Shown: positions 1 through 9,431 of the stretch, piece by piece | Layout of the letters: every line of letters starts with the position of its first letter | Position numbering within the stretch: the stretch's first letter is position 1 | From: an uncultured Cellvibrio sp. | GTDB lineage: Bacteria > Pseudomonadota > Gammaproteobacteria > Pseudomonadales > Cellvibrionaceae | Reading direction: 5' to 3' | Assembly (NCBI GenBank): GCA_946481095.1 | Contig: CAMLML010000011.1 | Span: 8,222 to 72,221 of the forward strand | DNA: 64,000 bases | Position numbers and translations under genes: made by a program | Notes under the pieces: generated by a model | The model's database searches: none | Told to the model about the DNA's origin: nothing | What the model saw: only the letters and a program-made list of their open reading frames with translations

Positions 1-2256
1 CTGATTCCATTGCCGCGAGAAAACACCACGATAACTCACTCCGCCCAATATCAATGTTGTTTCACGAGTATTTACATCAAACGTCCAACTACTCGATTGC
101 ACCCCGGTAATTCCACCACCATTTACCAATTGAATATTCGTGGATGATTTAATCGTGGCAGAAATATCTTTACCATGATTTATCAATTGATAGGTACCGG
201 CAATTTCGCTTGCAGCAATAGCTTCCAGTACAGAGCGACTACGCGCAGGATCATTTGCATCAATTTTTTCTGCATAACGCAACGGTGATACTACCGGCCA
301 CCCATCCGCATTAAAGAAAAACTCATGCGAACGAACTTCGTGTTGTTCACCACGACCAGGGAAGCGAGTGTGGAACACCAGGAAATATTGACCAGTCGCT
401 GCTTTACGATAGGCAGAGTTGTGGCCAGGTGAAACATAACCTAATTGGTTATTGGTATTTGCGAATACATGGTTACCTACCAATTTCACGCCATGCGGCG
501 CAAGGCTGGCCGTATCAAACAACGGCACACTCGGATTCGCTTTTACGCTGCGCATGTCAGTGCCCTTCGCATCTACGTAAGGACCATCTGGATTCCTCGA
601 ACGCGATACACGAATGTTGTATCCGCCCGCCGCATCCAGACCGCCAAAGCTAACGAACATGTAGTAGTAATTAGTTTCCGGGCTGTAAATTACATAAGCG
701 CCTTCAATCACCGAATGGTTGCCACCCATTAAATGTTTTCCATAACCCTGACCGCTTAATGGGAAACCGGTAGCTGCATTTAATTGCATGATAAAAATAC
801 CACCGGAATAGGAACCATAAATCATCCACAAGCGCTTGCTGTTGTCAGCAAAAACGGTTGGATCAACGGCATTCGGATGTACTTGCCCGTTATACACTTT
901 TCCATCTTCGCTAATTTGCCCCCACATTCCGGAACGTAAAATCAAACCGTTATCAGTATAGGGCCCTTCGATTTTTGATGAAGACGCAATACCTAACGCT
1001 GATACTGGCGAATCACCTTTACACGCGTTGTAATACATCAGGTAACGACCATTAATGTAAGCAACATCCGGAGCCCATAAGGTATTAGTTTGTGCCCAGG
1101 TCAACGCCTCGGACAGTTCGCTATTCACATTATTGAAAATGGGATTACTGGCATTAACGCCATCTGCAACACGTGACCAACGCATAAGATCCGGTGATTT
1201 TGCTACCGAGAGATGGGAACCAAAAACATAATATTGATTGTTAGCGAAAATGACCGAAGGGTCATGTACGGCAATATTGGTAAAACTCGGGATCACAAAA
1301 TTAATCAGCGGAGAAACAATTTCACAATTTGCGGCTGTGACGCTGGTACCGGAAACAGTGAGGTTATCAACATTAACAAGGCCTTCACTACCTGCCGCTT
1401 GCAAACGTATTTTATGTGTGCCCACCTGCAGGTTCACACTAACAGTTTCACTGTTTACCCAGGTAGTCCACGCACCGGACGCTGCGAAAGGGATATTTGA
1501 AACAACAATATTGCCATCAACAATTAAATCAGCGGATCGAGATGTAGATGCCGCGTAGCGCCATTTGAAACTATAGGTACCCACCGTTTTCACATTGATT
1601 GACCAGTCAACCCCACTACCTGTTACATTAGTCGTATTTGCAAATCCTGCACCGGTAAAACCGCTGTTGTTATTCTCAACAGCACCATCTACTTTACAGA
1701 ATCCGTTTTGGTTTTCCTCCAGCAAGATGCTCATATTTGCCGAAGACGATGAACTTGATACAACAGGTTTGGACGACGCACTCATGTTCGGCTTAGACGA
1801 TGCGACAGAAGAGCGTACAGAAGATGGTGATGTAGAGGACTTACTGGAACTTGATCGCACAACACTGGATATGGAAGATGAGACAGCCCCATTACACAAA
1901 TTTCCTGTAATCGTCGGGATTTCCGCCGTTGTACCCTTTTTTTCTATCTGCACGCCAAACGTTGCACTCTGACCCGGTTGCAAATTGCCATTCCAATTCA
2001 AACTACTGGCCGCATATGGGTTGTTACCCGTGATACTGGCATTCCACCAATTGCTTACGCGGTTATTGGTAAATTGCAATGCGAGGTTCCAACTATTTAT
2101 CGCGTTGGAGCCATTATTGGTAACGGTAACTTCGGCGGTTAACCCTGCCCCCCAATCATTAGTCACTTTGTAGGTACAGGCGGCGAGCGCAGATTGATGT
2201 GCAGTGAGCAAATACAGCCCTAATAGCCCCGGTGCGATTAGATTACATTTTTTCAT
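1..2256 (-). CDS. Secreted CBM2-CBM35-GH43 arabinanase (3' end beyond window)
   Basis: Probable endo-1,5-alpha-L-arabinanase acting on RG-I arabinan outside the cell. It starts at ATG 2256 with a GCGGAA Shine-Dalgarno (SD) and stays open for 752 codons to the window edge, so the C-terminus is missing. Order: signal peptide (about 1-25), CBM2 starting ACTYKVTNDWG, Ser-rich linker, CBM35-like module with the EEN-x-GFC signature shared by its neighbours, then a GH43 five-bladed propeller. GH43 marks are HDPSVIFANNQYYVFGSH (catalytic-base Asp blade), WAPDVAYINGRYLMYYNAC and SVIEGAYV (likely acid Glu), plus PHGVKLVGN, typical of the larger Abn2/YxiA-type arabinanases. It is the last visible gene of a leftward pectinolytic series and has its own upstream gap with a terminator. 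The family is secure; the endo or exo mode is inferred. Confidence 0.88.
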   Translation of the reverse strand, partial: MKKCNLIAPGLLGLYLLTAHQSALAACTYKVTNDWGAGLTAEVTVTNNGSNAINSWNLALQFTNNRVSNWWNASITGNNPYAASSLNWNGNLQPGQSATFGVQIEKKGTTAEIPTITGNLCNGAVSSSISSVVRSSSSKSSTSPSSVRSSVASSKPNMSASSKPVVSSSSSSANMSILLEENQNGFCKVDGAVENNNSGFTGAGFANTTNVTGSGVDWSINVKTVGTYSFKWRYAASTSRSADLIVDGNIVVSNIPFAASGAWTTWVNSETVSVNLQVGTHKIRLQAAGSEGLVNVDNLTVSGTSVTAANCEIVSPLINFVIPSFTNIAVHDPSVIFANNQYYVFGSHLSVAKSPDLMRWSRVADGVNASNPIFNNVNSELSEALTWAQTNTLWAPDVAYINGRYLMYYNACKGDSPVSALGIASSSKIEGPYTDNGLILRSGMWGQISEDGKVYNGQVHPNAVDPTVFADNSKRLWMIYGSYSGGIFIMQLNAATGFPLSGQGYGKHLMGGNHSVIEGAYVIYSPETNYYYMFVSFGGLDAAGGYNIRVSRSRNPDGPYVDAKGTDMRSVKANPSVPLFDTASLAPHGVKLVGNHVFANTNNQLGYVSPGHNSAYRKAATGQYFLVFHTRFPGRGEQHEVRSHEFFFNADGWPVVSPLRYAEKIDANDPARSRSVLEAIAASEIAGTYQLINHGKDISATIKSSTNIQLVNGGGITGVQSSSWTFDVNTRETTLILGGVSYRGVFSRQWNQ

Positions 2257-2279
2257 GATATTTTCCGCTTGGTATAATC

Positions 2280-2303
2280 AAAAAGCCCAGCTTACGCCGG
2301 GCA
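2280..2303 (-). terminator. Rho-independent terminator after pectin methylesterase gene
   Basis: On the minus strand a GCCC/GGGC hairpin with an inner GC/GC pair and a GTAA-like loop (2286-2303) is followed by TTTTTG. A second hairpin, CCCCAG/CTGGGG, lies at 2310-2327. Together they separate the methylesterase transcript from the downstream GH43 gene. Confidence 0.7.
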
Positions 2304-2430
2304 AACATCCCCAGGGAACACTGGGGACAAAAAGTGTTAGCCATTAATTAAATTAACTGCTTATGATGCTTCCAATTATTCTCCAGAAGCCCCACCAAAC
2401 ATTTGCCTAACTTTTATTTAAAACAATTAG

Positions 2431-4305
2431 TTATTTGCTGTAGCTGGGAGTCCACGAACCAAAAATGTTGCTGATCGTGTACTTCGCTGCTTCACTTTCC
2501 GATAATTGTTTTGACTGCTTTGCGCGAGCAGAAGGATTCGCGCCAGCTCCTGTAGATTGATACTCAGAAAAACGGGCCGTATCCAGTATGTTTTCGCCCA
2601 TCCTCACCCAGCCCACAGCAGAAATGTGCTGGCCAACATCGGTGCGGATAAAAGCGGCAGCTCCGTAAGGTCTCCAATTGCGACCTAATGCGATAGAGCC
2701 TTTTCCAACATTGGAATTAGCTGTCAATTTTCCACCAAGGAAAACCAACCCAAAAGGCACATTTTGTTCAGTACTCGGCGCAACAAGTGCAGAACCGCCA
2801 CCAACGCTATGAATAGTGTTGTTATCAAACACAACTGTTGCCGCACCGAAAATAAAATCTACAGTGCCCTGTATATGACAATTACGGAAATACTGTGTAC
2901 CACTATGCGTGTAAAGAGTATCTTGATGACCAAGCAGACGGCAGTTACGGAATTGCAAACGTTGCCCCTGAGTTAGCAGGGCAACAGCTTGTGAGCCAAC
3001 ACCAAATGAATTTTCGATGGTGATATTTTCCACTGAAATATCATTTGCCTTGATGGTTACACTTGCACTGTTAGTCGTACCAATCGTGCCCCCACTGCCA
3101 TTGGATTTACTCGCACCATCGTTATAAGTCAGGATGGTTGATGATGCTTTTCCTGTCTCTCCACACAAAGTCACAAACGGTTTTGTTACCAATAGCTTCT
3201 CACTGTAGGAGCCGGGCTTAATACGAATTTGCGTTGGTGTCTTATTGGAGTTTGAAAGAGTATTCAACGCAGCCTGAACAGTTCTGTATTGACCGGAACC
3301 ATCGGCGGCAACTCGTAAAATGGGTTGGTTAGTAATACTGTTGCAATCAGACGATGTTGGTGGCGGAGTGGTTGGACAGGCAGCAGGCGTAATACCATTT
3401 CCTGTTATACGAATATTATCGATATTTGCCAAACCATCTACCGTTTCTGCAACCAATTTAATGCTGTTGGTTCCAGCTTCTAGTGGCACATCAACATTTA
3501 CAATTTGCCATTGCGTCCAATTGTTGTTTGTTGGGAAGTCCAATGCTTTAACTTGAGAGTTATTTACAACAACCGTTGCACGCCGTACACCTGCCCCACC
3601 GTTACCGAAGCGAATTTGTACGGTGTAATTTTTCGCGCTTGCAGCACTGGCGCTCCAAACAATAGACGCACCGACTTCGTTATCAGAATCCACAAATCCT
3701 GTTCCGGTGTAACCAGAATGCTTGGTGTCAATAACACTACCATTGCTACAAAATCCCAGAGCATTTTCTTCAAATATCCAATCACTTTCATTAGCTACTG
3801 AAGAAGCAATGGAGGAATAACTTTTGGAACTATTTGGTAGGCTGCTTTTTATACTGGAGTTTGAACTTATACTCGGTGCGCTGTATTTAATACTTGATGT
3901 CGTCGCAGTAGAAGAAGTGGTTGCACCACATAAACTGCCATTCACTTTTGGTGTACCGGCAGTGCCATTCGCTTGAAAACCGACACTCGCGGATGCACCC
4001 GGTGCAAGTGTTGAATTCCAACCTAATGCTGTTGCAGTGTACGGATTTGATCCGCTTAAGGCCGCACTCCAGGAATTAGTCACGGTGGCATTCCCTTCCT
4101 GCCATGACACTGACCAATTATTTACGGTTTTGCTTGTATCATTGGTAACTTTAATTTCCCCGGTAAATCCAGTACCCCAATTACTGGTAACGGTATAAGT
4201 ACATGCCGCCGAAGCATATTGGGATGCCGTTAAAATAATGCTCGCCACTAACGCGGAGCATTTTAACCCGACAAGGTATTGGTTTTGTTTTTTGGACGAA
4301 TTCAT
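2431..4305 (-). CDS. Secreted CBM2-CBM35-pectin methylesterase (CE8)
   Basis: Removes methyl esters from homogalacturonan, preparing it for pectate lyase. 624 aa; ATG 4305 has a GAGGA SD 7 nt upstream. Domains: signal peptide (about 1-33), CBM2 (about 34-127), Ser/Thr linker, CBM35-like module (about 175-305), Pro/Thr linker, CE8 beta-helix (about 328-620). Catalytic signatures are visible: Q439 in QAVAL, D462 in GHQDTLY, D483 in TVDFIFG, and R542/W544 in LGRNW (usually LGRPW). It lies in the leftward pectinase series between an orphan CBM2 gene and the GH43 gene and has its own terminator. Cellvibrio japonicus carries enzymes of this modular type. Function is firm; the ligand of the CBM35 is not known from sequence. 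Confidence 0.93.
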   Translation of the reverse strand: MNSSKKQNQYLVGLKCSALVASIILTASQYASAACTYTVTSNWGTGFTGEIKVTNDTSKTVNNWSVSWQEGNATVTNSWSAALSGSNPYTATALGWNSTLAPGASASVGFQANGTAGTPKVNGSLCGATTSSTATTSSIKYSAPSISSNSSIKSSLPNSSKSYSSIASSVANESDWIFEENALGFCSNGSVIDTKHSGYTGTGFVDSDNEVGASIVWSASAASAKNYTVQIRFGNGGAGVRRATVVVNNSQVKALDFPTNNNWTQWQIVNVDVPLEAGTNSIKLVAETVDGLANIDNIRITGNGITPAACPTTPPPTSSDCNSITNQPILRVAADGSGQYRTVQAALNTLSNSNKTPTQIRIKPGSYSEKLLVTKPFVTLCGETGKASSTILTYNDGASKSNGSGGTIGTTNSASVTIKANDISVENITIENSFGVGSQAVALLTQGQRLQFRNCRLLGHQDTLYTHSGTQYFRNCHIQGTVDFIFGAATVVFDNNTIHSVGGGSALVAPSTEQNVPFGLVFLGGKLTANSNVGKGSIALGRNWRPYGAAAFIRTDVGQHISAVGWVRMGENILDTARFSEYQSTGAGANPSARAKQSKQLSESEAAKYTISNIFGSWTPSYSK

Positions 4306-4393
4306 AGAGTCCTCGCTATTTATGTTGATGAATTGGCTTCACACACACCGGCCTGCGCCAAAATTGGTATTTGCGGGCGAACCATTTTATTTT

Positions 4394-4776
4394 TTAGCGG
4401 CAAACCGAACCGCTTACACTCGGCGCCTCAATTGCACCGCCGCTATAAGTTCTCTGGAATCCGAACTCAACCGTTTGTCCGGGCTGAATAGGGCATTCCA
4501 ACTTAAACTGCTTGCCGTGTACGGATTGCTACCTGCCAGCGTTGTATTCCAACTATTGCTAATTCGATTATTAACGTCACTCCAATTAACACTCCAACCG
4601 TTAATAACAGTATTGCCCGTGTTGGTAATTTCAATATTTGCTGTTGCACCACTACCCCAGCTATTACTCACAACGTATTTGCAGGTCGCTGTTTGTGCGA
4701 GTGAATGCTGCGCAACAAACATTCCTGCGCACAAGAGCGTCCAACCCGTCATTCTACTAAACAGGATTTTTCTCAT
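4394..4776 (-). pseudogene. Orphan secreted CBM2 protein with a 1-base frameshift
   Basis: The frame from ATG 4776 gives a signal peptide (cleavage near SLAQ-TA) and a CBM2 beginning CKYVVSNSWGSG, but leaves the family sequence after SLSWNA and stops at 4414. Reading one base over from about 4490 restores a normal CBM2 end ([11 protein letters not shown], then SVSGSVCR and TAA at 4394). That is nearly the same ending as the CBM2 at the C-terminus of the PL11 lyase (9432-11786). So one base is missing at 4490-4491. Repaired, it would be a stand-alone CBM2 of about 127 aa with no catalytic domain. It may be a leftover C-terminal module of a duplicated lyase, or the indel may be a sequencing error. 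Confidence 0.8.
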
Positions 4777-4866
4777 AAAATTCTCACTTGGGAATCAATG
4801 TTTATTTTTTAAATACTGACCGAATCTACATAACCCAAAACAGGAAAATTCCATCCATGGCGTTTG

Positions 4867-4896
4867 AAAAAGCTCCACCGTAGTTAGGTGGGAGCT
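4867..4896 (-). terminator. Rho-independent terminator after PL9 gene
   Basis: Minus-strand hairpin GCTCCCACC/GGTGGAGC (4871-4896, one bulged base) followed by TTTTTC, 22 bases beyond the PL9 stop codon. Confidence 0.75.
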
Positions 4897-4917
4897 AATA
4901 AAATTGAAAATGTTTTT

Positions 4918-7140
4918 TTATTTTTCGTAAGCGCCTAAATCCGGAGCACTCCCGGAATAAGGCAGGCTTACATTGGTACCTTTATCAATCATCTGGCTTC
5001 CGTTACGTAATTTCAGGAAATCCAATGAAGGTAAACTGCCATCTGGATTGCGAGAGCCCAAAGCACCGGTGTCCGATAAGCTCAGGAAGTCATTGCCTTG
5101 TGGTGTGATGGCGAGATCCCAGGTATTGAAGCGAGAATCGACACCTTGCATGTTTCGATTCTTATTGGGATAGCCAATATTATTTCGTAGCTTGTGCATT
5201 TTGCTGCCGGTCAAAATTACGCCGTCAGTTCGATTGCCGCTCGCATCCCAGGTGCTCGCCAACATGTCGAATTGCACACCGTTGTTGTAGGCAGTGTTAT
5301 TGAACCAGTCGCTACCACCGGAAGAATGATTCGCGTAGAAGCCCTGGCTGCGATTACCCCACGCGAGGTTGTTGTGAATCAGATGGCGAATGCCGTTCTT
5401 AGTGCTTCCAATTTTAAAACCAGCACCACTACCATCGGCCGGACGAGCGCTACCGGAATTGATATAACCGTTGGCCATGCCCCAACTATTTTCGACAATG
5501 ACTGGAACTTCTTGCGAAATAAAATCCCAACCATCATCGGAATTCCACCACGCACGACAACCACGGAAAATTGTTGGCTCACCGGTTTTCTGATAGTGAA
5601 CACCGAAACCATCCGCATTTTGCCCATCGCCCTGATGAGAGAAGCGATCATAGTTATCATGCGAATCACTATTGAGAACAAGATGGCCGCCCGTCGTGGT
5701 GTGAATGAACATACCGGCGCCGGCGTTATGATGAATATCCAGTAATTCGAAAATATCGTGATGCGCACCGCCCCCGACAGATAAACCGGTATTGGAACGT
5801 GTGTTCATCGGCACATTACGAATTTCAAAACCTTTTAGGTGCAGGTACGCACCACTGACATACACACCGGCGGTATAGTTGGGATCTGGCTGGATGCGCA
5901 GGTTGGTAAAATCGAGTACCGGACGTTCACCTGGATAAGCGAAATATCGAATGCGATTTTGTTCCGATGTCCCGCTTTTTGAAAAGTGAATGCCTGCTGA
6001 TGGAATGGCGGGATTTACGATGCTGTATACACCACCACGCACGTAAACTAATTGCCCTGGCCCTGCGACATTAATCGCTTTTTGCAGCGTCGCAAATGGT
6101 CGGCTGAGGGTGCCGGGATTCGAATCGTTACCACCCGTAGCAACGTAATAGTTTCCATCATTGCCTACCACCGCCGCACTTGAACTGCTTGCGCTTTTTG
6201 AACTGCTAGAAGCCGCTGAAGAAGAGATGGATATCACCCGACAATCAATTGGCTGCGGGTTATTGCCAATCACTTTCAAGGAGTCGATATTGCCCAGCCC
6301 TGAATTTGCAATCGCCTCAAGACGAATTGTATTTTGGCCTGCTTTCAACGGGATATTCGCCGTCACCACCGTCCAGCTATTCCATGCGCCGGTAGAAGGA
6401 AAATCCACCGTTGCTACCAGTACACCATTGATAAGCAAACGCCCTGCGCGGTTATCGGATGATGCATTGGCATAACGCCATTCCAGCAAATAGTTTTCGT
6501 TTGCGCGCACAGCGACTCGCCATTCAGCACCACTGCCTGCTGAATTATTTGAGTTGATAAAACCGCTTCCGGCAAACCCGCCATTATTGCTATCTATCGA
6601 GCCTTCAACATTACAAAAGCCTGATGTATTTTCCTCAATCAAAATTTCAGTGCGTTCTGTAGGTGCACTCGAAATAGCTAGACTGGAAACAGACGATGAC
6701 TTGAGAGATGAACTGCGTAGTGATGAAACTGATTGTGATGAGACAGCTAATGAACTTGATTTGGAAGAACTCGCAACAACCGGACCATTTCCTGTCACCG
6801 TTACACTGGCAGCGGCAATACCACCGGGTGTAGCGGTAAAACCAAATGTAGTAGAAGCGCCGGGCGCAACGCTATCGTTCCAACCGGCAGAGCCAACGAC
6901 GAAACGTCCACCAGCGTTAGACTGGACCTTGCCATTCCAAATGCTACCGATGCTGATCGGCATATTGAATTCGGCACTCCAATTAGTCAGCGGTGTAACG
7001 CCATCATTGGTAATGGTGACCTCGGCCTGAAAGCCTGAGCCCCAATCGTTAACGATGGTCATTGTTCCTTTGGCAGCGAAAGCCACAGGAGCAAGGACAC
7101 ACATCATCAATGCAAAAACACGTAAAAAAATGCGAACCAT
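4918..7140 (-). CDS. Secreted CBM2-CBM35-pectate lyase, PL9 family
   Basis: Cleaves de-esterified homogalacturonan (or the RG backbone) by beta-elimination. 740 aa: signal peptide (about 1-22), CBM2 (about 24-118), Ser linker (122-160), CBM35-like module with EEN-x-SGFC (about 164-300), second Ser linker, then a right-handed beta-helix from about residue 328 starting YYVATGGNDSNPGT. PL9 signatures are NADGFG (D510), the calcium cluster NSDDGWD (D535, D536, D539) and K576 in GAGFKIG as candidate catalytic lysine, matching the PelL layout. Its two binding modules are close copies of those in the next gene. PL1 and PL3 are excluded by fold motifs; substrate choice within PL9 is inferred. Confidence 0.88.
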   Translation of the reverse strand: MVRIFLRVFALMMCVLAPVAFAAKGTMTIVNDWGSGFQAEVTITNDGVTPLTNWSAEFNMPISIGSIWNGKVQSNAGGRFVVGSAGWNDSVAPGASTTFGFTATPGGIAAASVTVTGNGPVVASSSKSSSLAVSSQSVSSLRSSSLKSSSVSSLAISSAPTERTEILIEENTSGFCNVEGSIDSNNGGFAGSGFINSNNSAGSGAEWRVAVRANENYLLEWRYANASSDNRAGRLLINGVLVATVDFPSTGAWNSWTVVTANIPLKAGQNTIRLEAIANSGLGNIDSLKVIGNNPQPIDCRVISISSSAASSSSKSASSSSAAVVGNDGNYYVATGGNDSNPGTLSRPFATLQKAINVAGPGQLVYVRGGVYSIVNPAIPSAGIHFSKSGTSEQNRIRYFAYPGERPVLDFTNLRIQPDPNYTAGVYVSGAYLHLKGFEIRNVPMNTRSNTGLSVGGGAHHDIFELLDIHHNAGAGMFIHTTTGGHLVLNSDSHDNYDRFSHQGDGQNADGFGVHYQKTGEPTIFRGCRAWWNSDDGWDFISQEVPVIVENSWGMANGYINSGSARPADGSGAGFKIGSTKNGIRHLIHNNLAWGNRSQGFYANHSSGGSDWFNNTAYNNGVQFDMLASTWDASGNRTDGVILTGSKMHKLRNNIGYPNKNRNMQGVDSRFNTWDLAITPQGNDFLSLSDTGALGSRNPDGSLPSLDFLKLRNGSQMIDKGTNVSLPYSGSAPDLGAYEK

Positions 7141-7209
7141 ATTAAGTCCTCACAAAGATTGAAAGACCAGCGTCCGTAGCTGAGGGAGCAACGGCCGCTG
7201 GCCGAGATA

Positions 7210-7229
7210 GAGCCTGCTATTGCAGGCTC
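7210..7229 (-). terminator. Possible terminator hairpin between GH53 and PL9 genes
   Basis: Perfect GAGCCTGC/GCAGGCTC hairpin with a 4-base loop, 22 bases past the GH53 stop. The minus-strand 3' side has no clear U-run, so it may be a weak terminator or an RNA-stabilising hairpin. Confidence 0.45.
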
Positions 7230-7251
7230 TTTAACCAGGGGTAATGGTGCT

Positions 7252-9270
7252 TTACTTACAGGAAGTAGCATCGAGTCGTGATGCAGGAAGTGTTGGTACA
7301 GGAAGATTATTTTCCCGTGCGATTCGAGCGTACTGATCCATTGAGGCGTTAGTGGTGTAAGTACGACCGGCGAAATCAAACGGACGTTTATCGCTATAAG
7401 CTGTAGGCTCCCAAATGAAGGTTCCCCAACCCATATTTTTGGGTAAGTCATTCATCACACCATTGATAAGATCGCGACGTTGGTCCGTATATTCACAACT
7501 CATCACAGGCTTGTTCCATTTGTTGATGACGTAAGTAAATTGATCCAACCAATCCTTACCATTGTTAGTAGTACCGTAAGTTGATCCGCAAACAACGTCT
7601 GCATCAATTGCCGGATTACTACCAAACATTCTGTCTACCCATGCTGGAGCAAAGTTACCGTCTGGACGCGGGCGACCGTGTTGCACAACAACTTTGATAT
7701 TTGGGTCAGTGTCGCGGACTGCGCGGATACAAGAGTTCATCACACCAGAAAAACCAGCCCAGTCATTGGTTGAATAACCTGCAACGCGATTGTCGTTTTC
7801 GTTACCGCACTGCACCATGTCCGGTTTAACACCAGCAGCAACCATGCGATCCAAGACACCTTTGCTGTAGTTGTACGAAGCAGTGCGAATTTGCGCAACA
7901 GTCATACCCATCCACTGGGATGGTCTTTCCTGATGGCCGATAGAAGCCCAGTTATCGCTCAAGTGGAAATCAAGGAAGACACCCATGCCACAGGCCTTAA
8001 CACGTTTTGCCATGGTGATGGTATGCGCGGTATCAGCCCAAGCTTCAGTGGGGCCTGCACCCGAGTACAAATTCGATGTGTATCCACCAGTACAAGTCGG
8101 GCACACAAATGTGCGCAAGCGGATAAAGTTGAAACCGTGATCAGCGAGAATACGTTCAAGTGATTTGGTTTTACCGTCGTCACGGTAATTGCGGCCAATC
8201 GATTCCTGTTCCAATGTCCAGGTGATATCTGCACCCAGAATATAATCTGGCCTAAATACACCGCTTGGCGCTGACGATGATGCATGAGAACTGGTAGACG
8301 CGGTTGATGAAGAGGCTGGTGCACTACGACAATCCACGGGTTGTGGATTGTTGCCAACCACTTTTAGCGAATCGATATTGCTTAATCCTGTTGCCGTAGT
8401 TCCTTCCAGCCGAATCGTATTATCACCTGCTTTTAAACCAATATTAACGGTGGCAATTGTCCAACTGTTCCATGCACCGGTTGAGGTGAAATCTACGGTA
8501 GTAACCGCATTTCCATTTATCAAAAGGCGAGCAGGGCGACTTGTGGCTGATGCGTTGGCATAGCGCCATTCGAGAATGTAGTTTTCATCGGCGCGCACTT
8601 TTACCTTCCAGGTTGCACCAGCACCAATAGCGTTATCGCTATTGGTAAATCCGCTACCGGTGAAGCCACCATTATTGTTATCGATGGTGCCGTTCACATT
8701 ACAGAAGCCGATTGTGTTTTCTTCAATCAGAATTTCAGTGCGTTCAGCAATTGCCGAGCTTGCCACGCTGGAAACACGTGCGCTCGAGACAGCTGCGCTT
8801 GATTTTGGTGTGCTTGAAACAGGCGCACTTGACTTTATTGTGCTTGAAACAACAGCACTGGAAATCGATGAGCGTGAAGACGTTGCTGCGCCTTTAACGT
8901 TGCACCCCAAAACTGTGGCAGTGGAATTATCGCCGTCACCTTGCAAACCAAACGTTTGCGAAGCACCCGGTGCAATTGCGCCATTCCAATCTACGTTCGT
9001 TGCGGTATATGGGTTACTACCAGACAAATTGGCATTCCATGACGAAGCCACTTTTGAGCCACCATTTTGCTGCCATCTAACTTCCCAACCATTTATTGAC
9101 GCAGATGTGTTATTGGTCACGGTGAGATTGGCAGTAAATCCACTGCCCCAATCGTTGTTAACGGTGTATGCACATTGAAGCGCAGCGGCATTGGTGGCAG
9201 CAGCCATCAATGCGATTGCGCCACCAAGTCGCAACGCCAGTGAAGATCGTTTACATTTTTGAAAAACCAT
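7252..9270 (-). CDS. Secreted CBM2-CBM35-endo-beta-1,4-galactanase, GH53
   Basis: Hydrolyses beta-1,4-galactan side chains of RG-I. 672 aa: signal peptide (about 1-30), CBM2 (about 33-124), Ser/Lys linker with repeated SSA/SST (130-175), CBM35-like module (about 179-313), short linker, GH53 (about 340-672). GH53 motifs: DYILGADITW, FIRLRTFVCP, acid/base E491 in QCGNEN and nucleophile E592 in MSCEY, placed as in known galactanases; the segment ending DATSCK closes the barrel. Released galacto-oligosaccharides would suit the GH35 and GH2 enzymes encoded nearby. Close modular likeness to the PL9 gene points to duplication of the binding modules. Confidence 0.92.
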   Translation of the reverse strand: MVFQKCKRSSLALRLGGAIALMAAATNAAALQCAYTVNNDWGSGFTANLTVTNNTSASINGWEVRWQQNGGSKVASSWNANLSGSNPYTATNVDWNGAIAPGASQTFGLQGDGDNSTATVLGCNVKGAATSSRSSISSAVVSSTIKSSAPVSSTPKSSAAVSSARVSSVASSAIAERTEILIEENTIGFCNVNGTIDNNNGGFTGSGFTNSDNAIGAGATWKVKVRADENYILEWRYANASATSRPARLLINGNAVTTVDFTSTGAWNSWTIATVNIGLKAGDNTIRLEGTTATGLSNIDSLKVVGNNPQPVDCRSAPASSSTASTSSHASSSAPSGVFRPDYILGADITWTLEQESIGRNYRDDGKTKSLERILADHGFNFIRLRTFVCPTCTGGYTSNLYSGAGPTEAWADTAHTITMAKRVKACGMGVFLDFHLSDNWASIGHQERPSQWMGMTVAQIRTASYNYSKGVLDRMVAAGVKPDMVQCGNENDNRVAGYSTNDWAGFSGVMNSCIRAVRDTDPNIKVVVQHGRPRPDGNFAPAWVDRMFGSNPAIDADVVCGSTYGTTNNGKDWLDQFTYVINKWNKPVMSCEYTDQRRDLINGVMNDLPKNMGWGTFIWEPTAYSDKRPFDFAGRTYTTNASMDQYARIARENNLPVPTLPASRLDATSCK

Positions 9271-9431
9271 CGGAGTATTCCTCTGTTATTAAATTAAAAA
9301 ATTAAATGACTTCTTGTCAGCCCGCTATATTTATAAAAAGTCTCTCACCGTACTGATCATTGCAAACTACGAAATCCCGTCCAGGAGTCTTGGAATTAAT
9401 TTCCTTATCGTCGAACGAGCCCTCTTATTTT

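Noticed and set aside
4238..4819. Rightward 193-codon frame across the CBM2 genes
   Set aside because: Shadow of the leftward coding strand; similar long antisense frames occur over all the CBM2/Ser-linker genes.
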